Below, in pieces: positions 1 to 5,364 of a DNA stretch of 6,183 nucleotides. A program made the translations under genes and the position numbers. The stretch covers positions 1 to 6,183 of the forward strand of contig JAFATL010000443.1 of assembly GCA_019243975.1 (NCBI GenBank), given 5' to 3'. This DNA comes from Actinomycetota bacterium (lineage in GTDB: Bacteria > Actinomycetota > Acidimicrobiia > Acidimicrobiales > JAFATL01). The notes beneath the pieces are model-generated. The model was not told where the DNA came from. It saw only the letters and a program-made list of their open reading frames with translations, and ran no database searches. Position 1 is the stretch's first letter, and every line of letters starts with the position of its first letter.

Positions 1-690
1 CGCCGCGACATCAGCGCTCAGATGGGCGTCGACATCAACCGCATGGACGTGGTGCCCGTCGGCGTGGACGAGACGCAGTTCTTCCCGATGCCGCACATCC
101 AGCGCGTGCCCGGGCGTCTCATGACGACCGCCAGCGCCGACGTCCCCCTCAAGGGGCTCGTGCCCTTGCTGGAGGCGCTGGCCAAGGTGCGCACCGAGCG
201 CCACGCCGAGCTCGTCGTGATCGGCAAGCCCCGCAAACAGACCAAGGTCAACGGCACCATCGAACGTCTCGGCCTCGAGAACGCGGTGACCTTCGTGAGC
301 GGTGTGAGCCAGGAGCGCATCCGCGAGCTGTACGCCGAGGCCGAGGTGGCGGTCGTGCCCTCGCTGTACGAGGGCTTCTCGCTGCCCGCCGTCGAGGCGA
401 TGGCCAGCGGCGTCCCCCTCGTGGCCACGACCGGTGGTGCGCTGCCCGAGGTGGCCGGCACCGACGGCGAGACCGCCCTGCTGGTGCCCCCCGGCGACGC
501 GCAGGCGCTGGCCGGCGCCATCGGCCGCATGCTCGACGACGCCGCGCTGCGCGAGCGCATCGGCGCCGCCGGTCGCAAGCGGGCCCTCGACAACTTCACG
601 TGGAAGGCCACCGCCATCGGTACGGCCGAGCAGTACCGCATCATCATCGAAGAGACCGAAGCCAAGAAGAAGACGGCGGTGGCCAGCTAG
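1..690 (+). CDS. GT4-family glycosyltransferase, C-terminal part (5' end outside window)
   Basis: Transfers a sugar from an activated donor (usually a nucleotide sugar) onto a glycan or lipid acceptor in the cytoplasm. The frame is open from base 1, so only the last 229 residues are present; a methionine at base 22 is internal, because the residues before it already read as family sequence. Visible here are the linker into the donor-binding domain (VVPVGVD, residues 18-24), a lysine in PLKG (K51) where GT4 enzymes contact the donor phosphates, the EX7E signature as E124 and E132 around GFSLPAV, and the GGALPEVAG loop after it. The tail is charged and lysine-rich (EETEAKKK). The TAG stop is followed at once by the ATG of the methyltransferase, so the two are surely co-transcribed. 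The GT4 fold is clear from sequence; donor, acceptor and linkage cannot be read. Confidence 0.93.
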   Translation, partial: RRDISAQMGVDINRMDVVPVGVDETQFFPMPHIQRVPGRLMTTASADVPLKGLVPLLEALAKVRTERHAELVVIGKPRKQTKVNGTIERLGLENAVTFVSGVSQERIRELYAEAEVAVVPSLYEGFSLPAVEAMASGVPLVATTGGALPEVAGTDGETALLVPPGDAQALAGAIGRMLDDAALRERIGAAGRKRALDNFTWKATAIGTAEQYRIIIEETEAKKKTAVAS

Positions 691-1419
691 ATGCTCACCG
701 TCGATTACGACCGGCTCGGGCTCAAGCCCGGCGACCGCCTGCTCGACATGGGCTGCGGCGGCGGGCGCCATGCCTACGAAGCGCTGCGCCGCGGTGCGCG
801 CGTCGTCGCCCTCGACGCCGACGACACCGAGATGAAGGACGTGTCGGTGCTGCTGGAGGCGATGATCCAGGAGCACGAAGCGCCCGAGGGCGCGTCGGGC
901 AGCGTGTGCAACGGCAACGCGCTGGCCTTGCCGTTCGCCGACGGCACGTTCGACCGCATCATCGCCAGCGAAGTCCTCGAGCACATCCCCGCCGACCGCA
1001 CCGCCATCGCCGAGCTCACGCGCGTGCTGCGGCCGGGCGGCACGATGGCCGTGACCGTGCCCCGCTGGTTCCCCGAGTTGGTCAACTGGGCGCTGTCCGA
1101 CGACTACCACATGGTCCCGGGCGGGCACGTGCGCATCTATCGCCAGTCGGCGCTGCGCGAGCGCCTGGTCGACGCGGGCCTGAAGTACAAGGGCGTCGCC
1201 CACACCCACGGCCTGCACTCGCCGTACTGGTGGCTGAAGTGCGCGGTCGGCGTCAACAACCCCAACCACCCGCTCGTCAAGGCGTACCACCAGCTGCTGG
1301 TGTGGGACATCACGTCCAAGCCGCTGCCGACGCGGTTGGCAGACATGGTCCTCGACCCGCTCATCGGCAAGAGCATGGTCATGTACCTCGAGCGCCCGGC
1401 GGAGGTGCGCGCCGCATGA
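691..1419 (+). CDS. Class I SAM-dependent methyltransferase (Methyltransf_11-like)
   Basis: Transfers a methyl group from S-adenosylmethionine to an unknown acceptor; 242 residues, about the normal size for a single-domain enzyme. The SAM-binding core is intact: motif I LLDMGCGGGR (residues 17-26), the acidic residue ending beta-2 (D42, in ALDAD), FDRIIASEVLEHI (87-99) and LRPGG (113-117). The second half is rich in aromatic residues and histidines (for example HTHGLHSPYWWLK, 171-183), plausibly the acceptor-binding cap. The ATG lies directly after the GT4 stop with no gap and only a weak purine run upstream, so translation is probably coupled. The end overlaps the next start as ATGA. The pairing with GT4 suggests a carbohydrate or glycolipid acceptor; this is inference. 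It looks similar in style to the mycobacterial Rv3030 type, from memory and unverified. Confidence 0.92.
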   Translation: MLTVDYDRLGLKPGDRLLDMGCGGGRHAYEALRRGARVVALDADDTEMKDVSVLLEAMIQEHEAPEGASGSVCNGNALALPFADGTFDRIIASEVLEHIPADRTAIAELTRVLRPGGTMAVTVPRWFPELVNWALSDDYHMVPGGHVRIYRQSALRERLVDAGLKYKGVAHTHGLHSPYWWLKCAVGVNNPNHPLVKAYHQLLVWDITSKPLPTRLADMVLDPLIGKSMVMYLERPAEVRAA

Positions 1420-2453
1420 TTCTCACTCCCTCCCAGACCCGTGCGACGGTCGACTCGATCGCCAAGATCCAGCTGGACGACGGCATGATCCCGTGGTTCC
1501 CCGGCGGTCACTGCGACCCGTGGAACCACGTCGAGGCGGCCATGGCGCTGACCCTCGGCGGCCGCGTCGCCGAGGCTGAGCGCGCCTACGGCTGGCTGGC
1601 CGCGACGCAGCACCCGAACGGGGCCTGGTTCAACTACTACCTCGACGGGTCGATCGAGGACTACCGCCTCGACACCAACGTCATCGCGTATGTGGCGACC
1701 GGCGTGTGGCAGCACTTCCTCGTCACGCGCGATCACGCCTTCCTCAACGCCATGTGGCCGGTCGTCGAGCGCGCCGTCGAGTTCGTGCTGCACCTGCAGC
1801 AGCCGGGCGGCGAGGTGCTGTGGTCGATCGAGCCCGACGGCGTCACCCCCGGCCGCTTCGCTCTTCTCACCGGGTCGTCCTCGATCTACCACTCGCTGCG
1901 CTGCGCCATCGCCATCGCCGAGCACCTCGGTCACGAGCGTCCGGAGTGGGAGCTGGCCGCCGGCAACTTGGCCACCGCCGTCGCCTACAAGCCCGATCGC
2001 TTCGAGCCCAAGGACCGCTGGGCGATGGACTGGTACTACCCGGTGCTCACTGGCGCCATGACCGGTCGCGCCGCCCGCGCCCGCATCGCCGACCGGTGGG
2101 ACGAGTTCGTGATGGACGGCCTCGGCGTGCGCTGCGTGTCGGACAACCCGTGGGTCACCGCGGCCGAGACGGCCGAGTGCGCCATGGCCCTGTGCACCAT
2201 CGGCATGGAAGACGAAGCCGCCGAGCTGCTCACGTGGGCGCAGCACCTGCGCGACGACGACGGCGCGTACTGGACGGGCTGCGTGCACCCGCAGTGCGTT
2301 CGCTTCCCCGGCGGCGAGCACACCACCTACACCTCGGCCGCGGTCGTGCTGGCCGACAGCGTGCTCGACGGGCACGGCCCGACGGCGCGGTTGTTCCGGG
2401 GCGAAGGCCTGCCGGTCGGCCTGCTGGCCGACCCCATCCCCGACCCCACGTAA
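1416..2453 (+). CDS. Alpha/alpha-toroid protein, possible six-hairpin glycosidase-like or prenyltransferase-like
   Basis: Predicted 345-residue soluble protein with no signal peptide. I chose the ATG at 1416, which overlaps the methyltransferase stop by 4 bp (ATGA); the frame stays open upstream to about base 600, but that part is Arg/Pro-rich and antisense to nothing useful, overlapping two better genes. The sequence alternates amphipathic helices with Gly/Trp/His-rich turns, as in alpha/alpha-barrels: FPGGHCDPWNHVEAAMAL (28-45), DTNVIAYVATGVW (86-98), MWPVVERAVEFVLHLQ (113-128), LWSIEPDG (135-142), EHTTYTSAAVVLADSVL (301-317). The 86-142 stretch reads like glucoamylase (GH15)-type sequence, while relatives with this fold are often labelled prenyltransferase/squalene oxidase. 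I see no QW repeats or DXDD-type triterpene cyclase motif, so I favour a glycan role, but no catalytic acid pair can be assigned. The operon position implies the same pathway as GT4 and the methyltransferase. Confidence 0.85.
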   Translation: MILTPSQTRATVDSIAKIQLDDGMIPWFPGGHCDPWNHVEAAMALTLGGRVAEAERAYGWLAATQHPNGAWFNYYLDGSIEDYRLDTNVIAYVATGVWQHFLVTRDHAFLNAMWPVVERAVEFVLHLQQPGGEVLWSIEPDGVTPGRFALLTGSSSIYHSLRCAIAIAEHLGHERPEWELAAGNLATAVAYKPDRFEPKDRWAMDWYYPVLTGAMTGRAARARIADRWDEFVMDGLGVRCVSDNPWVTAAETAECAMALCTIGMEDEAAELLTWAQHLRDDDGAYWTGCVHPQCVRFPGGEHTTYTSAAVVLADSVLDGHGPTARLFRGEGLPVGLLADPIPDPT

Positions 2454-2478
2454 CCGCCTCCCCAGGCATCGCGCTCGC

Positions 2479-2484
2479 TACATT
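2479..2484 (+). promoter_or_regulatory. Possible -10 box for the small secreted protein gene
   Basis: TACATT fits the TANNNT pattern of actinobacterial -10 boxes and lies in the 76-bp gap after the toroid gene. It would place the transcription start near base 2491 and give a leader of roughly 40 nt holding the purine-rich AGGGGAA (2520-2526), a fair ribosome binding site close to the ATG at 2530. I see no good -35 hexamer, and the gene could also be read through from the upstream operon. Confidence 0.3.
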
Positions 2485-2529
2485 GGTGGGCGGAAGGGAT
2501 CGATCGCGGGCTGACCCACAGGGGAACCC

Positions 2530-2997
2530 ATGCGACGCCTTCTTTTCGCGGTCGGAACACTCGGCGCACTGCTCGTGTTCGCCGCCCATCCCGCCGGGGC
2601 CGTGCAAGCCGGTCAGTCGTGCTCGAACGCCGACGCCCAGGCAGGCACGGTCATCACCGCCGACAACGGGTCGACCGTGAAGTGCGTCGCGTCCAGCGCG
2701 GGCGTCAACCAGTGGACGGCGATCGTCGCCCCCACCAACACCACGGTCCCCAGAGCCGCCACCACCACCACGGTGGCGGCTGCGTCGGCGGTGACGGCCA
2801 CCCCGCCGACCATGGCGACGACGGGTCTCAACCACACCCGCCAGTTCGTGCTGTCGGCCATCGTCCTGCTCTGCCTGGGCACCGCCATCGTGCTCGAGAT
2901 CCGCGCCCGTCAGGGCCTCGACCGGCTGCACGTGCAACGGCTCATTGCTCAGCTGCCGGGAGCCACCCGCCGCAGCACGCGCAACGACCCGCACTGA
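2530..2997 (+). CDS. Small secreted or membrane-anchored protein with a two-cysteine module and Thr-rich stalk
   Basis: Function unknown; 155 residues. In order: a signal peptide (MRR, then a hydrophobic core at residues 4-18, and a likely cleavage near HPAGA or AVQA, residues 20-27); a short module with C31 and C52 spaced by a Gly/Asp/Asn-rich stretch and closed by NQWTAI (60-65), a pattern common in actinobacterial exported proteins, probably one disulphide; a low-complexity Thr/Ala/Pro stalk (66-98); a transmembrane segment (106-123); and a basic 32-residue tail. MATTG (95-99) just before the membrane helix resembles the LAXTG sorting signal, but the tail is longer than sortase substrates usually have, so simple membrane anchoring with the cysteine module outside is the safer reading. 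ATG 2530 is supported by AGGGGAA upstream and by the signal peptide starting there. The 3' end overlaps the convergent methyltransferase gene by 49 bp. Confidence 0.82.
   Translation: MRRLLFAVGTLGALLVFAAHPAGAVQAGQSCSNADAQAGTVITADNGSTVKCVASSAGVNQWTAIVAPTNTTVPRAATTTTVAAASAVTATPPTMATTGLNHTRQFVLSAIVLLCLGTAIVLEIRARQGLDRLHVQRLIAQLPGATRRSTRNDPH
2754..2781. repeat. Perfect 10-bp inverted repeat with 8-nt loop inside the Thr-rich stalk
   Basis: AGCCGCCACC (2754-2763) and GGTGGCGGCT (2772-2781) are exact reverse complements separated by ACCACCAC. The repeat lies in codons for the Ala/Thr stalk of the small secreted protein. No T-run follows, so it is not an intrinsic terminator. It may be a by-product of GCC/ACC codon runs, or a stable mRNA hairpin. 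Confidence 0.55.
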
Positions 2998-3587
2998 TCG
3001 GCGTCCTCGAAGCCCCCTGACTCGAGGGCCCGGCAGTACAGCTCGTAGGGCGGGCGCCCGCCGTCGGCCGGATCGGGGAACACGTCGTGGATGGCGAGCA
3101 GGCCGCCCACGGCGACGTGCGGCGTCCAGCCGTTGTAGTCAGCCCAGGCCGGCTCCTCGCCGTGGCCGCCGTCGATGAACAGCAGCGCCAGCGGCGTGGC
3201 CCACGCGCGCGCGACCGCGGGTGACTGACCCACCACGCCGACCACGACGTCTTCCAGGCCGGCGGACTCGATGGTGCGCCGGAAGAACGGAAGCGTGTCC
3301 ATGCGACCAGTAGCGGGGTCGACGACCTCTGTGTCGTGGTGCTCCCAGCCCGACTGGTTCTCCTCCGACCCGCGGTGATGGTCGACGGTGAACAACACCG
3401 TGCCGCCTTCGCGCGCGGCGGCCCCGAGGTACACCGCCGACTTGCCGCAGTAGGTGCCGACTTCCAGCAGCGGCCCGAGCCCGCTCGCCGCGGCAGTGAG
3501 GCCGGCGCGGTGCAGCGCCATGCCCTCGTCGTCGGGCATGAAGCCCTTGGCCGCCTTCGCGACCTCCAGCAGATGCTCGTCCATCAC
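2949..3587 (-). CDS. Class I SAM-dependent methyltransferase (Methyltransf_24-like O-methyltransferase)
   Basis: Predicted cytoplasmic methyltransferase of 212 residues, of a different subfamily from the one at 691. Motif I is LLEVGTYCGKSA (40-51), the ribose-binding acidic residue is D69 in FTVDHH, the post-core motif is LLFIDGGHG (135-143) and a further His-Asp pair lies in LLAIHDVFPDPADGG (163-177). IDGGH and IHD are typical of the Methyltransf_24 and cephalosporin-hydroxylase-like group, where acidic and histidine residues often hold a metal. RGSEENQSGWEHHD (72-85) is an unusual polar insert, probably substrate-facing. The start can be GTG at 3587 or the adjacent ATG at 3584; TAAGG upstream serves either. 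It sits 34 bp after gtrA on the same strand. The substrate is unknown; with GtrA and GH1 next door a sugar is plausible. The last 49 bp overlap the opposite-strand secreted-protein gene. Confidence 0.88.
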   Translation of the reverse strand: MMDEHLLEVAKAAKGFMPDDEGMALHRAGLTAAASGLGPLLEVGTYCGKSAVYLGAAAREGGTVLFTVDHHRGSEENQSGWEHHDTEVVDPATGRMDTLPFFRRTIESAGLEDVVVGVVGQSPAVARAWATPLALLFIDGGHGEEPAWADYNGWTPHVAVGGLLAIHDVFPDPADGGRPPYELYCRALESGGFEDADQCGSLRVLRRVAPGS

Positions 3588-3590
3588 GTT

Positions 3591-3607
3591 GCCGACCTTA
3601 GGTCGGC
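3591..3607. promoter_or_regulatory. Perfect 17-bp palindrome upstream of the second methyltransferase
   Basis: GCCGACC (3591-3597) and GGTCGGC (3601-3607) are exact reverse complements around TTA. Read on the minus strand it contains TAAGGT, which fits a -10 box seven bases before the GTG start, and also AAGG, which could act as ribosome binding site. The palindrome therefore covers either promoter or translation signal and could be an operator or an occluding hairpin. A second short dyad, GGCGC-CAC-GCGCC (3605-3617), abuts it just past the gtrA stop. Confidence 0.5.
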
Positions 3608-3621
3608 GCCACGCGCCGGCT

Positions 3622-4125
3622 TTACGTCGGCAGGCCGGTGCGGCCGTCGAGGGCGGGCTCGTCCTCGAGCACCTCGGGGTGGTGCTTGAACATCAGCTCG
3701 TTGAAGATGATGAACTTCGCCACCCACAGCAGGCCGAAGGCGCCGAGGTTGGCGGCGTTGACCACGAGCGTCTGGAACGCCCGGCCGGTGTGGTGCACGT
3801 GGTGGTGGGCGATGCTCACCGCCCACGTGGAGCCGGCCAGACCGAGGAAGGCCAAGCCCCAGAACGGGAGCACTTCCTTGACGAGGTGCGAGCGCCCGCG
3901 CTTGCCCCACGCCCAGGCCCGGTTCAGGTAGTACGACGGGATCGCGCTCACGCCGACGGCGAAGACGTTGGACCAGCTGGCCGACCACTTGAGGATGCCG
4001 AACGCGAAGGCCAGCAGCACCTGGGCGACGGCCACCGAGATGATCGACACCATCGTGTAGCGGATCATCTTGCGGCCCTGGTCGCTGCGCGCCTTGTCGC
4101 GCACGTCGGAAATCGTGAGCTTCAC
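3622..4125 (-). CDS. GtrA-family four-helix membrane protein
   Basis: GtrA-like proteins are small integral membrane proteins thought to move polyprenyl-phosphate-linked sugars across the cytoplasmic membrane for glycan modification. This one has 167 residues with four hydrophobic segments at about 24-46, 50-67, 84-106 and 118-141. Family hallmarks are IPSYYLNRAWAWG after helix 2 (62-74, the NRxW motif) and KFIIFNELMF at the end of helix 4 (137-146). The loop between helices 3 and 4 carries a histidine cluster, HHHVHH (107-112), and the C-terminal tail is acidic. The start is a GTG at 4125; no good ribosome binding site precedes it, but a TAGTCT box lies six bases upstream, fitting a leaderless transcript. 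The internal ATG at residue 20 would still keep all helices. It lies 22 bp after the GH1 gene on the same strand, so it may also be read from the GH1 promoter. Confidence 0.88.
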   Translation of the reverse strand: MKLTISDVRDKARSDQGRKMIRYTMVSIISVAVAQVLLAFAFGILKWSASWSNVFAVGVSAIPSYYLNRAWAWGKRGRSHLVKEVLPFWGLAFLGLAGSTWAVSIAHHHVHHTGRAFQTLVVNAANLGAFGLLWVAKFIIFNELMFKHHPEVLEDEPALDGRTGLPT

Positions 4126-4131
4126 CGCCTA

Positions 4132-4137
4132 AGACTA
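4132..4137 (-). promoter_or_regulatory. Probable -10 box for leaderless gtrA transcript
   Basis: On the minus strand TAGTCT is followed by exactly six bases (TAGGCG) and then the GTG start. A TANNNT box at this distance puts the transcription start on the first base of the start codon, a common actinobacterial arrangement. The GH1 gene has the same layout (TAGTGT, six bases, ATG). It lies between the GH1 stop and gtrA, so it would be an internal operon promoter. Confidence 0.5.
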
Positions 4138-4147
4138 TCGGCGGGTC

Positions 4148-5323
4148 CTAGTCCTCCATGAAGTTCGACGTGGCGATCTGACCCAGCCAGGCGGCGCTGG
4201 GCTTGGGAGTTCTCACGAAAGTCTCCCGATCGACGGCGATGAGCCCGAAGGTGGGCCGGTAGCCCAGTGCCCACTCGAAGTTGTCCAGCGCGCTCCAGTA
4301 CGTGTAGCCGCGGATGTCGATGCCGTCGTCGAGGCAGCTGCGCACACCGCGCAGCGCCCGGCGCACGTAGTCGACGCGCTGCTCGTCGTCGGACGTGCCG
4401 ATGCCGTTCTCGGTGACGAGCACGGGGACGCCGCCCGTCTTCTCGGTGGCGTAGCGGATGGTCGCTTCCAACGCTTCCGGCCACACCTCGTAACCCATCT
4501 GGGTGGTGGGCGTGTCGCCCTCCGGGCCCATCGTGCCGTCGGGCCCGACCCGCGTGCGCGAGTACGTCTGCACCCCGATGAAGTCGTCGCCCTGCGCCGC
4601 CTCCAGGTAGACGTCTTCCATGTTGAGACGGATGCGGTCGCGGCGCGACTCGCCGCCGTCGACGGCCTGCCAGTCGCTCATGGCCAACGTCAGGCCGATG
4701 TTCTGCGTGCCCGGACCGGACCGGATGGCGTGCACGGCCTTGTGGTGGGCGTCGATGAGGATGTCGTTGACGGCGCGGCGCAACGCGCTGTCGCGCCGAC
4801 CGGGCGGGAACACGCCGGCCAGGTAGCCCATGGTGGCCACGATGTTCGGTTCGTTGAACGTGCACGCCCATTGGGTGAGATCGCCCAACGCGCCCGTGAC
4901 GCGCTCGGCGTAGCGCGCGAACAGGTCGGCGGTGCTCGGCTCCTCCCAGCCGCCGTGGTTGGTCACCCACCGAGGCGTCGTGAAGTGGTGGTAGGTGACG
5001 ATGGGCTGGATGCCGTTGTCGAGGCACTCGGCGCACACGCGGCGGTAGTGGTCGAGGGCGGCGGGCGACCACTCGTTGCGTTTTGGTTCGACGCGGCTCC
5101 CCTCCACCGAGAAGCGGTAGGTGTTGAAGCCGAGGTCGGCCAGCAGCTTGATGTCCTCGGGGTAGCGGTGCCAATGGTCGACGGTGTCACCGCTCGGCTC
5201 CACGCACGGTGACGTCGGGTCGTGCTCCCACATCCACCAGTCGTTGTTCCAGTTGCCGCCCTCCACCTGGTGGGCGGCGGTGGCGGTTCCCCACAGGAAC
5301 CCGTCAGGAAACGAGATGGCCAT
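4148..5323 (-). CDS. GH1 family beta-glycosidase (beta-glucosidase-like)
   Basis: Retaining beta-glycosidase removing terminal beta-linked sugars; 391 residues, short for GH1 (usually about 440-480), with no signal peptide, so cytoplasmic. Present are the N-terminal signature FPDGFLWGTATAAHQVEG (5-22, Q19 binding sugar), YHHF (111-114), TFNEPN with acid/base E158 (155-160), nucleophile E305 in LVTENG (302-307), and YWSALDNFEWALGY with sugar-contacting E350 and W351 (342-355). Both catalytic glutamates are intact, so it is probably active. Two oddities: the usual WSR motif reads EGSR (G75 for Trp), and GVNYY reads GVQTY (250-254). The short length suggests trimmed loops and an open site. The ATG at 5323 opens directly into the GH1 signature. 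It is the first gene of the minus-strand block. Sugar specificity cannot be read. Confidence 0.95.
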   Translation of the reverse strand: MAISFPDGFLWGTATAAHQVEGGNWNNDWWMWEHDPTSPCVEPSGDTVDHWHRYPEDIKLLADLGFNTYRFSVEGSRVEPKRNEWSPAALDHYRRVCAECLDNGIQPIVTYHHFTTPRWVTNHGGWEEPSTADLFARYAERVTGALGDLTQWACTFNEPNIVATMGYLAGVFPPGRRDSALRRAVNDILIDAHHKAVHAIRSGPGTQNIGLTLAMSDWQAVDGGESRRDRIRLNMEDVYLEAAQGDDFIGVQTYSRTRVGPDGTMGPEGDTPTTQMGYEVWPEALEATIRYATEKTGGVPVLVTENGIGTSDDEQRVDYVRRALRGVRSCLDDGIDIRGYTYWSALDNFEWALGYRPTFGLIAVDRETFVRTPKPSAAWLGQIATSNFMED

Positions 5324-5329
5324 GGCCGG

Positions 5330-5335
5330 ACACTA
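5330..5335 (-). promoter_or_regulatory. Probable -10 box for leaderless GH1 transcript
   Basis: On the minus strand TAGTGT is followed by six bases (CCGGCC) and the ATG start. There is no convincing Shine-Dalgarno sequence between, and no clear -35 hexamer 17-18 bp upstream. The box matches the one before gtrA in four consecutive bases and in spacing. Confidence 0.55.
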
Positions 5336-5352
5336 CCGACCGCCGCGCACGC

Positions 5353-5358
5353 GAGACT
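5353..5358 (+). promoter_or_regulatory. Possible weak -10 box for the thioesterase gene
   Basis: GAGACT lies six bases before the ATG at 5365 and has the A and final T of TANNNT but lacks the first T. No ribosome binding site precedes the start; AGGAGG occurs only inside the coding region (5372-5377). The position suits a leaderless start, but the match is incomplete. Confidence 0.3.
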
Positions 5359-5364
5359 CTGCCG

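Noticed and set aside
600..1415. Long N-terminal extension of the toroid-protein frame back to base 600
   Set aside because: It reads as Arg/Pro/His-rich low-quality protein and overlaps the well-supported GT4 and methyltransferase genes; the ATG at 1416 in the ATGA overlap is the natural start.
1137..2375. 412-codon open frame on the minus strand
   Set aside because: Antisense to the methyltransferase and toroid genes; Val/Gly/Arg-rich with no motif, a usual shadow in GC-rich DNA.
2498..2505. GATCGATC palindrome in the 76-bp gap as an operator
   Set aside because: Eight bases only and expected often by chance; no second copy near a promoter box.
3004..3028. Inverted repeat CCTCGA/TCGAGG just after the secreted-protein stop as a terminator
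   Set aside because: Only six paired bases with an 11-nt loop, no T-run, and it lies within the opposite methyltransferase coding region; too weak to call.
4122..5174. 350-codon open frame on the minus strand inside the GH1 gene
   Set aside because: Same strand but another frame of GH1; Arg/His/Pro-rich with no family features, while the GH1 frame holds all catalytic motifs.
5209..5364. Upstream extension of the thioesterase frame
   Set aside because: It overlaps the start of GH1 on the other strand and shows no TesB sequence; homology-like sequence begins just after ATG 5365.
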